A DNA stretch of 64,000 nucleotides from NCBI RefSeq assembly GCF_014905175.1, contig NC_057792.1, positions 3,534,001-3,598,000 of the forward strand, in the 5' to 3' direction. The notes under the pieces are model-generated. The model did not search any database, was not told the origin of the DNA, and was given only the letters and a program-made list of their open reading frames with translations. The translations under genes were made by a program, and so were the position numbers. Shown here piece after piece: positions 26,481 through 39,940 of this stretch. The stretch is from Aphidius gifuensis (Eukaryota > Arthropoda > Insecta > Hymenoptera > Braconidae). How positions within the stretch are numbered: position 1 is the first letter of the stretch; each line of letters begins with the position of its first letter.

Positions 26481-27540
26481 GAAATCGAGAATAAGTTTTA
26501 TTTTTTTATTTTTTTATTTTTTACACTGTGCTTTCTTCCTCAACAGCTTTTCTTATATTGCGTATATATTATTGGCTTGTTGAATCCAATAATCTGTGGG
26601 AATTTAACAGGATATTATATTCGATCGAGTATATTTTTTGTTTTATATTTTTTATTTATAAATTCACCTGATTTAAAATTTATTTATAGTTTATATTTTA
26701 TATTTTTTTCAGTGACATAAAAAGTGTATTAATCACTTAAAAAAAAAAAAAATGAATAAATAAAAAAGACAATAAGATTAAAATAAATATACTGAGTTAA
26801 ATTTTTCATGTAAAAATTAAAATAAATTATAAATTATAATTTAGTAATTTATATTTATGCATATTTTAAAAAAATTAATAATTAAGTTTAAAAATATGTA
26901 TTTTTATAAATTTGAAAAAAAAAAGAAAAAATGAATTAATAATAATTTTAAAAACAAAATCAATTGAATAATTAATTACTTAATTAACTATAAAAATTAA
27001 AGAACGATTTAATAAGTAATATTTCATGATAATATACTTTTGTTAATATTTTTAAATAAAAATTATTCAATAAAACTGAATATGATATTTAATAAAGTCT
27101 TGATAAAATATATATGAATGTGATAAATGTTGTACAAGCTCGGTTTGTCTCTACAAGTAGTGAGTGTTAAATGCATATTCTCATTCCACATCATAAGATC
27201 ACCACCCTGTGGTTCGCACACTATATATACCATCAGTCTCATCACCAATGATTAAGTGCTCCCAAGTGACCAGTATTATCTTCTCAGTTGGTTCAACACA
27301 AACATACACACCCATTATTATTATTATATATACACACACACACACAGTGAAACACAATATGTAATTATGTTTATATGTCTGCCTATCAAATTGCTATGCG
27401 TAAAATTATTATTATTAAATTAACGATGAACATCAACGAATCATCCCCATACTCCTGTCATGTACAGCAATTTTTTTTTCTTCTTCTTCTTTTATATATA
27501 TTTTTTATTTATTTATTTTTCTTTTGTACTTGATCTAAAA
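26481..27540. other. AT-rich DNA, no gene
   Basis: Mostly poly-A/T. A (CA)n run at 27331-27346 and a small complex patch at 27120-27320 are the only structure seen. Confidence 0.65.
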
Positions 27541-28239
27541 GTTTTACTGAAGAAGCGAATGGTGTTACATTGAGGGGATGCTTATGCCAAAAGGGGTCGC
27601 AAAATTAAATATCAGATGCTGACAAATTGCAAAGAGGCGTTGCTACAACGGATATTAATGGCGTCGCGGTATAAAAAGCATCACTTTTTTTTTTTTTTAT
27701 AATACAATTCATCTTTTCTTTTTTACGTTCTGTTCAATGTTTTTGTTTTTCTCTTCATCTTTTCTTTTTATTTACTTTTTTCATATATATTCTTTTTTTT
27801 TTTTTTTGTTATTTCTGATGCTTTCAACTGGCGGATGAAGAGTAACGACGTGCCTCTGACGAGTCCAAGGATATATACACAACTATAATACCATGATTCT
27901 TTTATCTTTTCTCACTGGTAACTTGTTGGTTCTTTTCTTGGGCTATACGTATATATATTGCCGCGTTTCTTGACAATTCACACATAAACAAACTTTTGTA
28001 TACATGTATATATATTTTTAATACAATCAAATAAAATCGGCAAGTTCCAAAGAACATTGGAATGCACCAAGAATCGCGGCGTGAAACAGTAAAAGGTGAA
28101 TTTTGTCTTCAATCGAGTCATGAATCACTCTTAATCCGCACTTTAATTGTTCTCATTTAATTCAATAATGTATATATTTATTTTTCTTGTTTTATTATTT
28201 TCATTGTTTTATTTAATTTTTTTTTTATTTCATTTTCAG
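27541..28239. other. Alternating islands and pyrimidine tracts
   Basis: Unique complex blocks at 27545-27690, 27815-27990 and 28030-28140 are separated by T-rich runs. No open frame of note was found. The block ends in a long, strong polypyrimidine tract leading to the acceptor at 28239. Confidence 0.35.
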
Positions 28240-28282
28240 GAATGACAGCACATCAATGTCTATCCAAGAATCATTAACATAA
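28240..28282 (+). CDS. Candidate short terminal exon
   Basis: A very strong acceptor (long T tract ending ATTTCATTTTCAG) precedes it. With one base completing a split codon, the frame reads NDSTSMSIQESLT and then TAA. One other frame stops immediately. It is short enough to be open by chance, so the acceptor is the main support. It could be an alternative 3' exon of a plus-strand transcript that also includes 21991-22030, but the phases of the two do not match directly, so an intervening exon would be needed. The product is unknown. Confidence 0.22.
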
Positions 28283-31074
28283 ATATATATTTTTTCTTTT
28301 AACCAGTTAAAAATGTAAAATAAAAAACATGCAATTACTTTATTCCAAAATGACTTTATATATATAAAATATAAAAAATAAAATATAAATACTGAGAATA
28401 TATTTTTTCTGGTGTTTGAAAAATAAAAAAAAATTCATTTCTAAGTTATAAAGTAATTTATTTTATTTAAATAAATATAAATAAATCAATTATTAGACTA
28501 GAAAAAATTTAGATTTATTTATTTGATATTGCAATTTTATCGAAGTTAAATTACCATTGGTTTGAAAAATAATTTATAAAAATTAAAATTAAGCAATTAC
28601 AGCTGAGAAATTAATTTTTTTTTTAAATAATAAAAATTATTTGTACAAAAATTCATCAAATGAAATTAAAAATATTTAAACTAGAGCTTTTTTTTGAGCT
28701 TTTTTTATTATTTGTAGTATCTGTCACAATCATTCGTGAATTAACAAAAAAAAAATAAAATAAGTAAAAAAAAATTTGCTATATTCAAGACGATGGCATA
28801 GTCTGCGGTTCGTGTGACACCCGTTTATACCAAGCTTGAATTTATCGGCTAGAAGCACTGATAGAGACTCATGAATAGATCTACGCTTTTCACAAGGTTG
28901 ATAATACATATATATATTATCTACCTCTATAAACCTCTGTATATATACGTATATTCTCAAACCAAAAAGAAAAAAACCAACGATAGATAAAAAAAAAAAA
29001 AATTCTAAAAAGTATTTTGCATTGAGGGTGCGGTGTAGGTATAATATTTTTCCTATTCGTCGTACACACCAGTAGAAGCAAGGACACCAATTTTTATTTC
29101 TTTTTTTTTTTTCCCAACAGCGATATGTTCTTGACGACGTTTTCGCATATGCATATAGAAAGAAAACCAACCGAGCTTTTCTCTTTCAAGGGAGTAGGTA
29201 AAAAAAGAGTAAACGAAAAAAAAAAAAAAAAGAGGAGAAAGATAAAAGTAGGTGGCACGACCATGAATATTTCGCCACCGCACTTATTTATGCAATACTT
29301 TGTGCTGGCAGCTTTACGGCTGGGCTCCCTTGGGCGTCCGTTGGATTGTTAAAGGCATGCGCCAAGGATAAATACACAAGTCGCTTCTGTGCAAAAATGT
29401 AGACACCAATATATTTATTTATTTTAAAACTATTTTTCTCTTATATACGTATATTTACTCGAAATACAAACATACACATTTTCTTTTTTCCACCCTATCG
29501 CTTTACGCTATACATATATATTTTCGAAAAAAAAAAAAAAATTTGAAAGCACAACCAAAGCTAGAGAAAAAAAAATAGAATAAAATAAAAAAAAGTAAAT
29601 AAAATAGTATTTTATGTAATATATTAGATTCGAGGATTTTAGATGGATACAGTTTGGATTTTGGAAGGGGGTGGTAAAGTAGGAGGCGAAATCCAAAACA
29701 GTGCAAGATATTGCCAGTAAAAACGGCATTTAGCTATATTCTATCAATATTTTTTTTGTTTTACCCATGTGGGTAATGTATATTTTTTTTTCTATTCTAG
29801 ATTTTACAAGTTAACTTTATTTTATTTTTTTTAGAATATACATAGCAGTTTCTCATTCTACAATTTAACCCTATACCATCCTTCTATCGACCAACTCACA
29901 AATGGTCGTGCAATAGTTTCCAAATAAATCCCCGATTTTCAAATGGTACTATATATGGTATACTCTTTTGCTTAAATTTAACCGCCCCATATCAGTTGTA
30001 TATGTGCTTGTGTAATACATTGTGCAAAATACTTGAAAACTAAATGTCTATATATTCATTATATATTACTCCAAAATTTATATGTAAAATACAAGACATT
30101 TGGGTGCTATTATTTTCTAAAAATATTTATACATGTGAATGTTGTCTTATAATTTGTTTGAAAAGTTAATTTAATTTATATATTACATAGTTAAGAATAC
30201 TATTGTTATTTCACAATTGTCCCAAACATTTTCACACAACTTATTTATCATCAATGTACAGATTAATGTGTGGGTGTATATTACTTTATTTTTTTTTTTA
30301 CATAAATAATAAACTTTGTTTTGGTCTATTATATTTTTAAAATAATTTTAGTTCAATAAGATCAATAATTTTCCATCTATTTGTTGATATATTAATGTTA
30401 TATAAAATATAAATATAATAAAAATAAATAAATTTATTTTCCATTGCAATATGTGTATGTGTGTGCGTAAATTTTTTTATTTTTATTTTTTTCATCTATT
30501 TCATCCCTCTGTGTGTAATTTTTTTTTGTTATATAAAAAAAAAACGAGAATAATAAATAAATAACTAAAATGAACGAGAGATAGAATAGATGAAAAAAAT
30601 TGGCGTGTATTTTTTGGCGTAATAGGAGGGTTGAAGAGTTGAGAGAATGAGGTGGACAGAGGAGATGATGAGAGTGGCCGTTGTGATTGACAGGAGGCAA
30701 TATGACAGTATACGAAAATTTTCCCTTTTACTATGTGTATTTCCATAGAGCGCGTTACGCAAGCTGTTGCACCCGCATCTGCGCATTCATGCAAAGTCAA
30801 AATCGTCCATCCAAACTATTGCTCTATCTCACCCTCTAACCCCCCTTTTTTTTCAAACCACCCTAAACCCTCTTTTCAACGATTTTCTTTCGTATATATA
30901 TATTCCTCATTCCATTCAATCTCCGATAAACTCATTTTCTTTTTTTTTTTTTTATTTATTTATACCACCCCCCATCATACTCGTTTTTCGCTAATAAAAA
31001 AAAGCCAATAAAATCGGATTTTTCTTTTATTTTTTTTTATTATTTTATATATATATTTTATTTTATTTTTGCAG
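28283..31074. other. AT-rich DNA with islands at about 28790-29380 and 30600-30840
   Basis: The first island has a 146-codon minus-strand open frame (28730-29170). It mixes a basic, cysteine-containing N-terminal part with phenylalanine runs encoded by poly-A; no domain is recognised and I do not call it. A GC-rich patch at 29290-29370 (CTGGGCTCCCTTGGGCG) and one at 30740-30800 are unique. From 29390 to 30430 I see nothing but AT-rich sequence. Confidence 0.4.
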
Positions 31075-31161
31075 TGGATGCCAGACCGCGTGGTGCAGTA
31101 TTATTTTTTTAAAATTCGTCGATCCGGAAGTGATACAAAGGCAGATGTCCTAAAAGTGTGA
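31075..31161 (+). CDS. Candidate terminal exon with stop
   Basis: A strong acceptor (TTTTATTTTATTTTTGCAG, AG at 31073-31074) is followed by normal-complexity sequence. In phase 0 it reads WMPDRVVQYYF, then FKIRRSGSDTKADVLKV and TGA, 28 residues with a basic RR and a polar tail. The other phases are also open for some length: DARPRGAVLFF then stop, or GCQTAWCSIIF continuing to QRQMS then stop. So splice phase, and therefore the protein, is undetermined. The 40-nt exon at 21991 ends in the phase that would give the DARPRGAVLFF reading. The sequence is followed by purine-rich, AT-rich DNA. No family is recognised. Confidence 0.3.
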   Translation, partial: WMPDRVVQYYFFKIRRSGSDTKADVLKV

Positions 31162-34100
31162 AAAATGCAGATGAAAAAAAAAAAAAAAAGAAAATAAATA
31201 AAAAAGAAAATGAATAAATAAAAGAAAAGAGGATAAAGAAAATAAAAATTTTACAGGCCTGCAATTTTCACCTTTATAACAAGCTGGAACTAATAATATT
31301 TGATGAGGGAGAAATTTTTTTTTTTTCTCATTTTCAAGTTGTTATATGAAAAGATATAATTGTGACATGGTTTTGATGATTGACATGTCAATGGTGATAC
31401 AATTTAATGGAAATGACATCTTGTAATATTCAACGGTCTTCAAAATAATAATTTAAAGATGAAAAAAAATAACAGCCATTGAGCCGTTTAATCAATGAAT
31501 AATTTTTTTATAATTTATTGTAAGTGAAAATAATTCCAGTGGTTTTTTTTTTTGGATATTTAAAAATGATATTGATAATAAATAATTTATCAATTTTCTC
31601 AGTCATTAAGTGGTAATGATTGGTTGATAAATGAAATATAAAATGAGATGTTACAGCAGGAAATAAAAAAGCAGGTGGTATAAATGGTCGATGGGGTCAA
31701 CAATCAACTATACAATTTATTTTTTTGAATATATATATTTCAATCTTTTTTTATTAAATTGACATTTCACTTTCCCACTGAGTGACTCTATTATATAGCC
31801 AGGACATCGTGTGGTGGTGGTCTTCTTATAATTTTTTTTTTATTTCTCAATGAAAATGTTTGCTCTGCTTATATACATTCTAAAATTTATACACCAACAA
31901 TCATATATTGCTTCAACACAATAACTGTATTTCTATTTATACTTGAACAATATGATACTAGTATTTTTTTTTTGTTGTTTTCTTGGTCAACACACAGGAT
32001 CCAATAAATCTTGATACTCAGGGTGGTCAAAATCTTTCTATTTCATCATGAAAGTATTTTTTTTTTTTTTTTTTGAGATCTCATTCGCAGTTGGATATCA
32101 CACTGTTATACATAACCAAAACTTGGATTTTAGCTTGTAGATGATGAAGAAAGAAAAAAAATAGAAAATAAAATGTCATCATGATCTTTTAGTGACTTTA
32201 ACCAATACAAAATATATAAATATATATTTTTTTTTTGTTGTTAAATGTAACACAGATGTCCCTGGGGTTTTTTTTATAAATATTATTAAATTGAAATTGA
32301 ATATAATATATATTTTCTGCAGATCATATGAAAAATTACAACTTTATTCTATTCATAAATTTTCTATGAAAGAAAAATAAAATACTGTATCATAAATAAT
32401 TAATTTTAGCAGTAAAAAAAAATCATATGCTATTATTGATAATAAATATTTATAAATACCAATAATACATCTTTATTTTCCATCAAATTTTATGGAAAAA
32501 AAACTAAAAAAAATAAAAATCTTCATGGTATTTTTAAAAGACACAAGTTAAAAATAAAAAAAATCATAAATAACCAAGTGGTTTCGCAGAATAAAAATGA
32601 TCCTACACGAATCAGTGTAGATAAATAAAAAAAAAAACAACTGTTAATTGTCTTGTATCATATATATTGATGAAAATTCAAAATGAAAAAATTGACAAGA
32701 AATGTGGTCGACAAATGTGTACAAGTCAATGGTGTGGCAAACGACCACCCGTAAATTTCTTGGTACAGCCAAATTATAATAAAGAAAAAATATTCACATA
32801 TGTATCATTTTGTATAACTCAGTTATATATTTATATATATATCACAGTATTAAAAAATAGCCTAGAGTGTTAGTCGACCCCCTCACGATGTTTAGGACAC
32901 ATTTAGTGGCTCTTTCATTTCCACTAACGTTCTCATTGTGGCTCTGATCACAACAGAGTTTCATGGTGTCCATAGTGTCCCGCTGTTTGTCATTTGACTC
33001 AGAGAGCAGGAAGCACAAGGCAATTACTCTATTCCATCTTTCATTTTTTTTACTTCATACAAGAGATATATATATAAACATATGCTCTCGAGGGATCCTC
33101 ATATATAGAGATACAGTTATAAGTAAAAGAAATAAAAATATAAAAAAAGGAGCAAAAGATGTTGAAGAAAGGAATAATAAAAATATCTTTATATACAGAT
33201 TTATGAAATGTTTAAAATTGAAAAATTCACATGTGTTGTGGGTGTTGTATTTGTGTTGTTATTGAAAGCATATACCTGGACGATAAAATAAGTGAAAAAA
33301 ATATATGCTTCCGTTTAATGTAAAAATTTCTTATACGTATATGTATCTCCAATACTATTATTATTATTTGTATTTTTAAATATAGAAGCTTTTTTTTTGG
33401 AACGCACACGCACAAGTATCACCAGGGGGGCGATTGAGGGGGCCACCAACACCATAGCCCATCTGTCAAAAAGTCAAAATATACGAAAGGGGCGTCATTG
33501 TCAATGAATCCTGTGGGATCGCTACTTAGTGCAAACGTATATTTTCATTTTTATTTACGTTTACAATCTCGACGTGATGCTGTGTTTTGTAGGACATCTG
33601 TATCTCGCGTTATGCACAATCCTGGATGGCTTTTTTTTTTTTTTTTTCTTATTTTGCTAGGGTTATTATAACATGTACACGTTATACCTTGATATATATA
33701 CATATTGGTATTAATATAAACATGTATGTGTGTGACACCCTCAGCTTTTATACGCTGATAGAACATGAATTCAACAGCAAGACCAAAAAGGATCAGGATT
33801 ATACCATTGACGTTGATTTTGGACTCTTATTTCTGCTCTTCTATAATACAATTTTTTTTTTTTCCGTTTTGGGAATAATGTTTAACAATAGTCTTAGTTC
33901 AATGTGCTCTACATTTCATTTTAGCTTTCATGGATTTTTTTTTTTTCTTTTTTTTCTATTGAAAATTGACTTGTTGAAAATGTATTTTTTTTTTTTTCAA
34001 AAATAAATATTTTGTATATATGTATAAATGAATTATTTGAAATTTTTATTTTTTTTTTTGATGATTAATTATTATGTATTTTGGTATTTTTTTTTTTATA

Positions 34101-34644
34101 TTTGTAATGATAAATTGTAAATTGTTAAATGTAGATAACAAAAGGATCAAACAATTCACTATTCGTTGTAAAATTTTCATCGATATTCAACATTAAATTT
34201 GCATTGTACAAACGCTTGTGCGTCACACACAGTGAAATTCACGAAAGCGTTGACTGTCTACTCAGATTTGAGCCCGCGGGAGGATGAATTGAAAAGTGGG
34301 TGGTTTGGGTAAAACAATCACGCAGGGCTCATGCATGTTAATGCGTTGTTAGGATGATGGAAATACGTTTGGAGGGTGAAAGAGGTAAAAAAATTGAGAG
34401 AGAGAAACAAAGAGATAAAGAGAGATAAAATGAGGGTTTAACAGAATTGAATGCGCAATATCAACGAATATATATATACACCCATACCCAGTATCACTTT
34501 TTTGTCTCTTTTATCTTTTTTTACACGACAATTTCATCGATTAAATTTTTTTCAAAAGCTCTCTTAACTAAAAAATTTCTATGAAATAAAAAATCTAAAA
34601 AATAGATATATACTTCAACAAATTCACAAATTCAATTTTGGAAT
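31162..34644. other. AT-rich DNA with islands
   Basis: Normal-complexity patches occur at 32660-32770, 32870-33010, 33410-33620 (including CCAGGGGGGCGATTGAGGGG) and 34200-34440 (including GAGCCCGCGGGAGGATG and a GAGA-rich run). No gene is supported. The 126-codon plus-strand frame at 33626-34006 is dominated by poly-T-encoded phenylalanine. Confidence 0.45.
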
Positions 34645-36304
34645 ATTGGCGCTACGCGCGCCTGTATCTATACCTTCTAAAAGGTTCATTGTTCATTGAT
34701 TTTATAAACACAAGTATTATCATAAAAAAAAAAAGAATGAATAAATTGACGAAAAATTTTTTTAATTTATTTATTTACACATAAATCACACATAATTCAC
34801 ACGTAATTTTTAGTCTAATAACATCAAGATTGAATGTTTACTGAAAAAGTTGTGCTACCTTAATATGTCAGTTTTTAAAAAAAATATAAAAAATATTTAA
34901 AAAAATTTTGTTTTTAAATTATTTCTTCACACATGAAAAACACATAATTCGCACAAAATTTTAAGCTTGATTGCATCAAGATCCGATAATTATTGAGAAA
35001 GTTGTGCTAGCTTAATATGTCAATTTTTAAAAAAAATATAAAAAATATTTTAAAAAATTTTCTTTCAAATTTATTTCTTCACACATAAAAAACACATAAT
35101 TCGCACAAAATTTTAAGCCCAATTGCATCGAGATCCGATGATTATTGAGAAAGTTGTGCTAGCTTAATATTTGAATTTTAAAGAAAAATGTAAAAAATAA
35201 AAAAAAAAATTTTCTTTCAAATTTATTTCTTCACACATAAAAAACACATAATTCGCACAAAATTTTAAGCCCAATTGCATCAAGATCCGATGATTATTGA
35301 GAAAGTTGTGCTAGCTTAATATTTGAATTTTTTTAAAAAATGTAAAAAATATTTTAAAAAATTTTCTTTTAAATTTATTTCTTCACACATAAAAAACACA
35401 TAATTCGCACAAAATTTCAGTTTCTCCAATTGCATCGAGATCCGATGATTATTGAGAAAGTTGTGCTAGCTTAATATTTGAATTTTTAAAAAAAATGTAA
35501 AAAATAAAAAAAAAATTTTCTTTCAAATTTATTTCTTCACACATAAAAAACACATAATTTGCACAAAATTTTAAGCCCAATTGCATCGAGATCCGATGAT
35601 TATTGAAAAAGTTGTGCTAGCTTAATATTTGAATTTTTTAAAAAAATGTAAAAAAAAATTAAAAAATATTAAAAAAAATTTTCTTTCAAATTTATTTCTT
35701 CACACATAAAAAACACATAATTCGCACAAAATTTTAAGCCCAATTGCATCGAGATCCGATGATTATTGAGAAAGTTGTGCTAGCTTAATATTTGAATTTT
35801 TAAAAAAAATATAAAAAATATTTTAAAAAATTTTCTTTCAAATTTATTTCTTCACACATAAAAAACACATAATTCGCACAAAATTTTAAGCCCAATTGCA
35901 TCGAGATCCGATGATTATTGAGAAAGTTGTGCTAGCTTAATATAACAATTTTTTTTAAAAAATGTAAAAAATAAAAAAAAAATTTTCTTTCAAATTTATT
36001 TCTTCACACATAAAAAACACATAATTCGCACAAAATTTTAAGCCTAATTGCATTAAGATTTAATAATTATTAAAAAAGTTGTGCTAGCTTAATATGTCAA
36101 TTTAAAAAAAAAAAATATAAAAAATATTTAAAAAAATTTTGTTTACTCGCTTTTTTTTGTTGTTTTTTCATTGCTAACGAAATAAATAAAAAAATAATAG
36201 AAAAAGGCAAACAGAAAGAAATTTGTATGAGAGTAAGTGAGAAAAAAACAATGACCAATCAAATGTCCGGAAGACCGATGATGTTTGTCCTTTTTATATT
36301 AGGA
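34645..36304 (+). mobile_element. Dispersed element copy 2 (same family as 12403-13944)
   Basis: The left end (ATTGGCGCTACGCGCGCC, two bases shorter than copy 1), the following ~130 bp, the tandem array and the right ~150 bp match copy 1 closely and in the same orientation. The flanks are unrelated. In the right domain the short hairpin has one mismatch (TTCATTGCTAACGAA). The units are more uniform than in copy 1, and there is no protein-coding capacity for mobility. The ORF-like stretch MRVSEKKTMTNQMSGRPMMF at its right end is also encoded in copy 1 and is probably incidental. Confidence 0.75.
34781..36140 (+). repeat. Internal tandem array, mostly 152-bp units, about 9 copies
   Basis: The marker ACACATAATTCGCAC (or a one-base variant) starts at 34940, 35092, 35244, 35396, 35550, 35713, 35865 and 36017. 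Spacings are 152, 152, 152, 154, 163, 152 and 152. A degenerate first unit with CACATAATTCACAC lies near 34788. One unit has CAGTTTCTCCAATTGC in place of the usual AAGCCCAATTGC segment (about 35417). Confidence 0.9.
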
Positions 36305-39300
36305 TTTATTATTGACAAGAAAAAATATTCAGAAAAGCTCAAAGCAAAATCAAGCTCTCAAATATATTTATATAAGCAAAAGAAATATTTTAAAAAATTA
36401 ATTTTTTATATTGTTTTATTGTTTAATGAAAATTAATTAAAAAAACAATTGTCTTGTGTATATGTCTTGTCAAAGATATGCAAATTATTGAATAAAATTT
36501 TTAAAGTTTGAGAATGCTTTCATCAGTTAACAAGAAGTTATATAGGTAAATTGTCGACAGTCAAGTGGTATCATTTTATCAAACCAACACGATGATGCAA
36601 CCAATTTCAATATACATCAAAGACCCTCACTCAAACTGATAGGGTTTTATATATAATATATATATGTAGATATTTATATACGAAGGATCCTCATCTTGCC
36701 TACAATACCCATACATAATCATGGACTATAGTTTCTCTCTGTCCCACGAAATTGATTTATTATTCAAAGTGACGCGTGTTTCACAATGTGTATTTACCAC
36801 AGTTACTTAAAACTTATACTATAAATACATTCGTCACTATTTAACACAAGTAAATATAATAAATATTTTCAATAAAACCCCATTAACTATTTTACAATTA
36901 AAAAATTTATTTTAATTTTTTTTCATTTGTTTTATTTTATATTTTTGATGAATTAGTTTTTTTTTTTTTTTTTCTCTTTTTTTCTCAATATAAATAACAA
37001 AATTAATCGAGGTGAGAAAAAAAAAAAGGTCTCTTTTTATTTATATATATTTTATTTATTTTGTAATCTTTCTTTGGCTTGATTTTTTTTTTCTCTTGGT
37101 GCTGCACGTTCTCATCGAAAAAAAATATTGACGAAAAAACAAGCTTGGAGAGTTAATTAAAGTTGGCAAAAACCCGTTTCTGGTTGTTGCTACCATACCC
37201 TGTTACTTTTTCACATATTCAACATCTCGAGTGGTAATTTCCTGATAACATGCGGCCAACCAAACGAGATGGACAAACATGCTATATACGAAATATCCAC
37301 ATTTTTCTCATCGTTGTTTTGTTTTTCCCTGGCCAACTAAAAATTTTGTCTCTGATACTCAAACAAGAATATTAAACACAAGTCAAAATAAAAATATATA
37401 AATAAATAAATATGTATAAACCTATATCAACACACTGAATCACACATGTATTTTTTTTTCATTGACATTTTATTATTTAATTAATTATTTGAGATTTTAT
37501 ATTTTATTTATCAATTTATTTTTTTTCAAATTGACCTTTTGATTTGATAATTTTTTAAATAAAATAAAAATAATTGTAATTTGTTTTTTATTATTATATA
37601 TAATTATTTTAGATATCTAGACGGCGTCAATGTTCTTGTATGTCTGTTAACCATTATGGTCATGGTAATAACTTGGTTCAATCTTGTTCTAATATCCGTC
37701 GTATGAGTGTTTAGTAAATGGTCTTTGTTAAATTTGTACCCCAAGGGTCTAGCTCCTAGATGTCATAGTTGAAATTCCAAGTGACGCCAGTCGGTGAATT
37801 CATTTCAACATTAAAATGTATATATTACATGCGGTTTATCTCAACAACAATTTTACAAATATCTCCATTATTTAATAGTAAATTTTCATTAAAAAAAAAC
37901 TATGAAAATAATATTTATCAAATCAATAAACCCATGTTACTAAATATGGTTTTATTTTTTTGAAAAAGCTCATAGAAAAATAATTATAATTTGTTTAAAA
38001 TTCTTCCTTGATAAATCATATTATTATATATATTTTTTTTTGATTTGAGATTTATGTTTAACCACTAGACAACACTGGACACTCTGTCACGTGAATTTTT
38101 ATTATTCCCCTTATACACATTGACACTCAGCTGGCCTCATATAATCCTGAGATATGAGCACACATTATATGAAATTGTATGTCGTGAGACTGACTACTCA
38201 GGGGGTCTATACCACCACACCTAAAACCATCAGAAATTGGTGTGAACTCCCTGTAGTCCACAAATGGACATAAATATATTTTCATCTATATATACACACA
38301 GATGAATACATGTATATTCAAACCACCCAAGAAATATGAATTCTTAAAGATATAAATCAGGATCAACATCATCAAAATACACTCGTATATATATATAATA
38401 TTATTTTAATTTTTAGCAGGTATAATAAAAATTAAATAACCAAAAAAAAATATATAAACATACAACATTGAATATAAATAAAAAATAAATTTACAACATA
38501 ATTATAAATAAAATCAAAATTAAATAAAACTTGTGTTATACAATATTGTAATATACATGAAATTACTGATTTGTGTTTGTCTGTCTGTCTGTATTTATAT
38601 AAATATAAAAAGAGGGAAAAAAAAAAAAACAGAAGCAGTATGAATAATTATGGCAATAAATTCATGTTGATAAAGAGATAATAATAATTTTATGTATTTT
38701 AAAAACGTTGGTGGGCGATTATTGCAACAAAGCAAAATGAGAATAATATATAAATAAATGAATAAAAAAATAATATATGAAGATGGAAATAAGAGAAAAA
38801 AAAAAAAACGTATAAATAAATAAAATAAAGGAAAAGAAGGAAAAAAAGGATCAATTCTAAATAAAAGGCAGTCTTGATCCGTCGCGGAGGCAGATGATGG
38901 GTCAGATAAAAGAATCCTTGCTACCGTGCTGCGCAGTCAAGACCACCCCGTAACAACTCATCTAGGATTTCAACTTTATGTGGTGTGTGCAAGAAAAAGA
39001 TCGAGATTATATATGATTTTTTTTTTACTCTATACATATGTATGTATAAAAGAAGAGAAATAATAATATTGTGGATAAAAAAGTGTGAGAAAGAGAGATG
39101 AGAAATAATATACAAAAAAAAAAAATATATGAGAAAAATATTTAACACTCAAATCTTCTGGGCTATATCACGTGTAACTGGAATTATTGTTACACAATAG
39201 CACGCCTACAAATTTAAGATACTCTTGGCATGTGCGTGTGTTGCATTTTGTAAGAATAAATATATAATTTTTTATATATATGTATATGTTTCTTGTGATG

Positions 39301-39940
39301 TCCTTGTGTTTGTTCCAGAATATGAGACTTTCATGGGTATAAAAAAAATAAAAGACAGAATAAAAAAAGGATTTCTAAGCTTTTTATATTTCCTTTGACT
39401 AGAGTTCTCAGCCAGAAAAGAACAACAATGAGACTCGTATCAAATGGGGATCAACTGAGTAGAGAGGGGTATACATCAAAACTCATATAATTCATAAGTC
39501 GACCAGGCTAAAATTCTAAATCCATATATAACTTGGGTATTTCTAGATCTAAAGAAGAAAAAAAAATAGTCACGCCACTAAAAAATTTTATTTTCTTTCA
39601 AGTGTCTCGTTTTCTTGTATTTTTTTTTTCTGTGTATTGTCAAAATTATGGTAATTGTTGTATGTGATTTTGAAGCGACATTGACAACTTAATTGAAAAA
39701 AAAAAAAAATATTAAAATTGAATTAAAAATTAACTGTTAATAATTATTGTTAAAATTATAAATAATAATTTGTAAATTTTAATAAATTCTTTTGATTGTT
39801 TTTTTATACATTGTGATACTCAATTAGAACAATAGAAATTGCTGTTTAAAATTTTTTCACAAACGACAATGCTTGAATTCTCATACAAGGAAAAGAATGA
39901 AATAAAAAAAAAAAAATAAAATATATATTACGAGACAGAG
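36305..39940. other. AT-rich DNA with small complex patches
   Basis: Patches at 36530-36840, 37140-37300, 37620-37800, 38080-38260, 38860-38970 and 39160-39330 are unique but show no coherent frame. A (GTCT)n microsatellite lies at 38577-38592. No gene is seen. Confidence 0.5.

Noticed and set aside
28730..29170. 146-codon minus-strand open frame
   Set aside because: Contains phenylalanine runs from poly-A tracts, no domain, no promoter or splice context. It spans a compositional island and AT desert alike, so openness is probably incidental.
33626..34006. 126-codon plus-strand open frame
   Set aside because: Largely poly-T-encoded phenylalanine and leucine; resembles a membrane protein only through base composition.
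36227..36436. Protein-coding gene at the right end of element copy 2
   Set aside because: The first 20 or so residues are encoded by the element's shared right end, also present in copy 1 where the frame ends differently; likely incidental.
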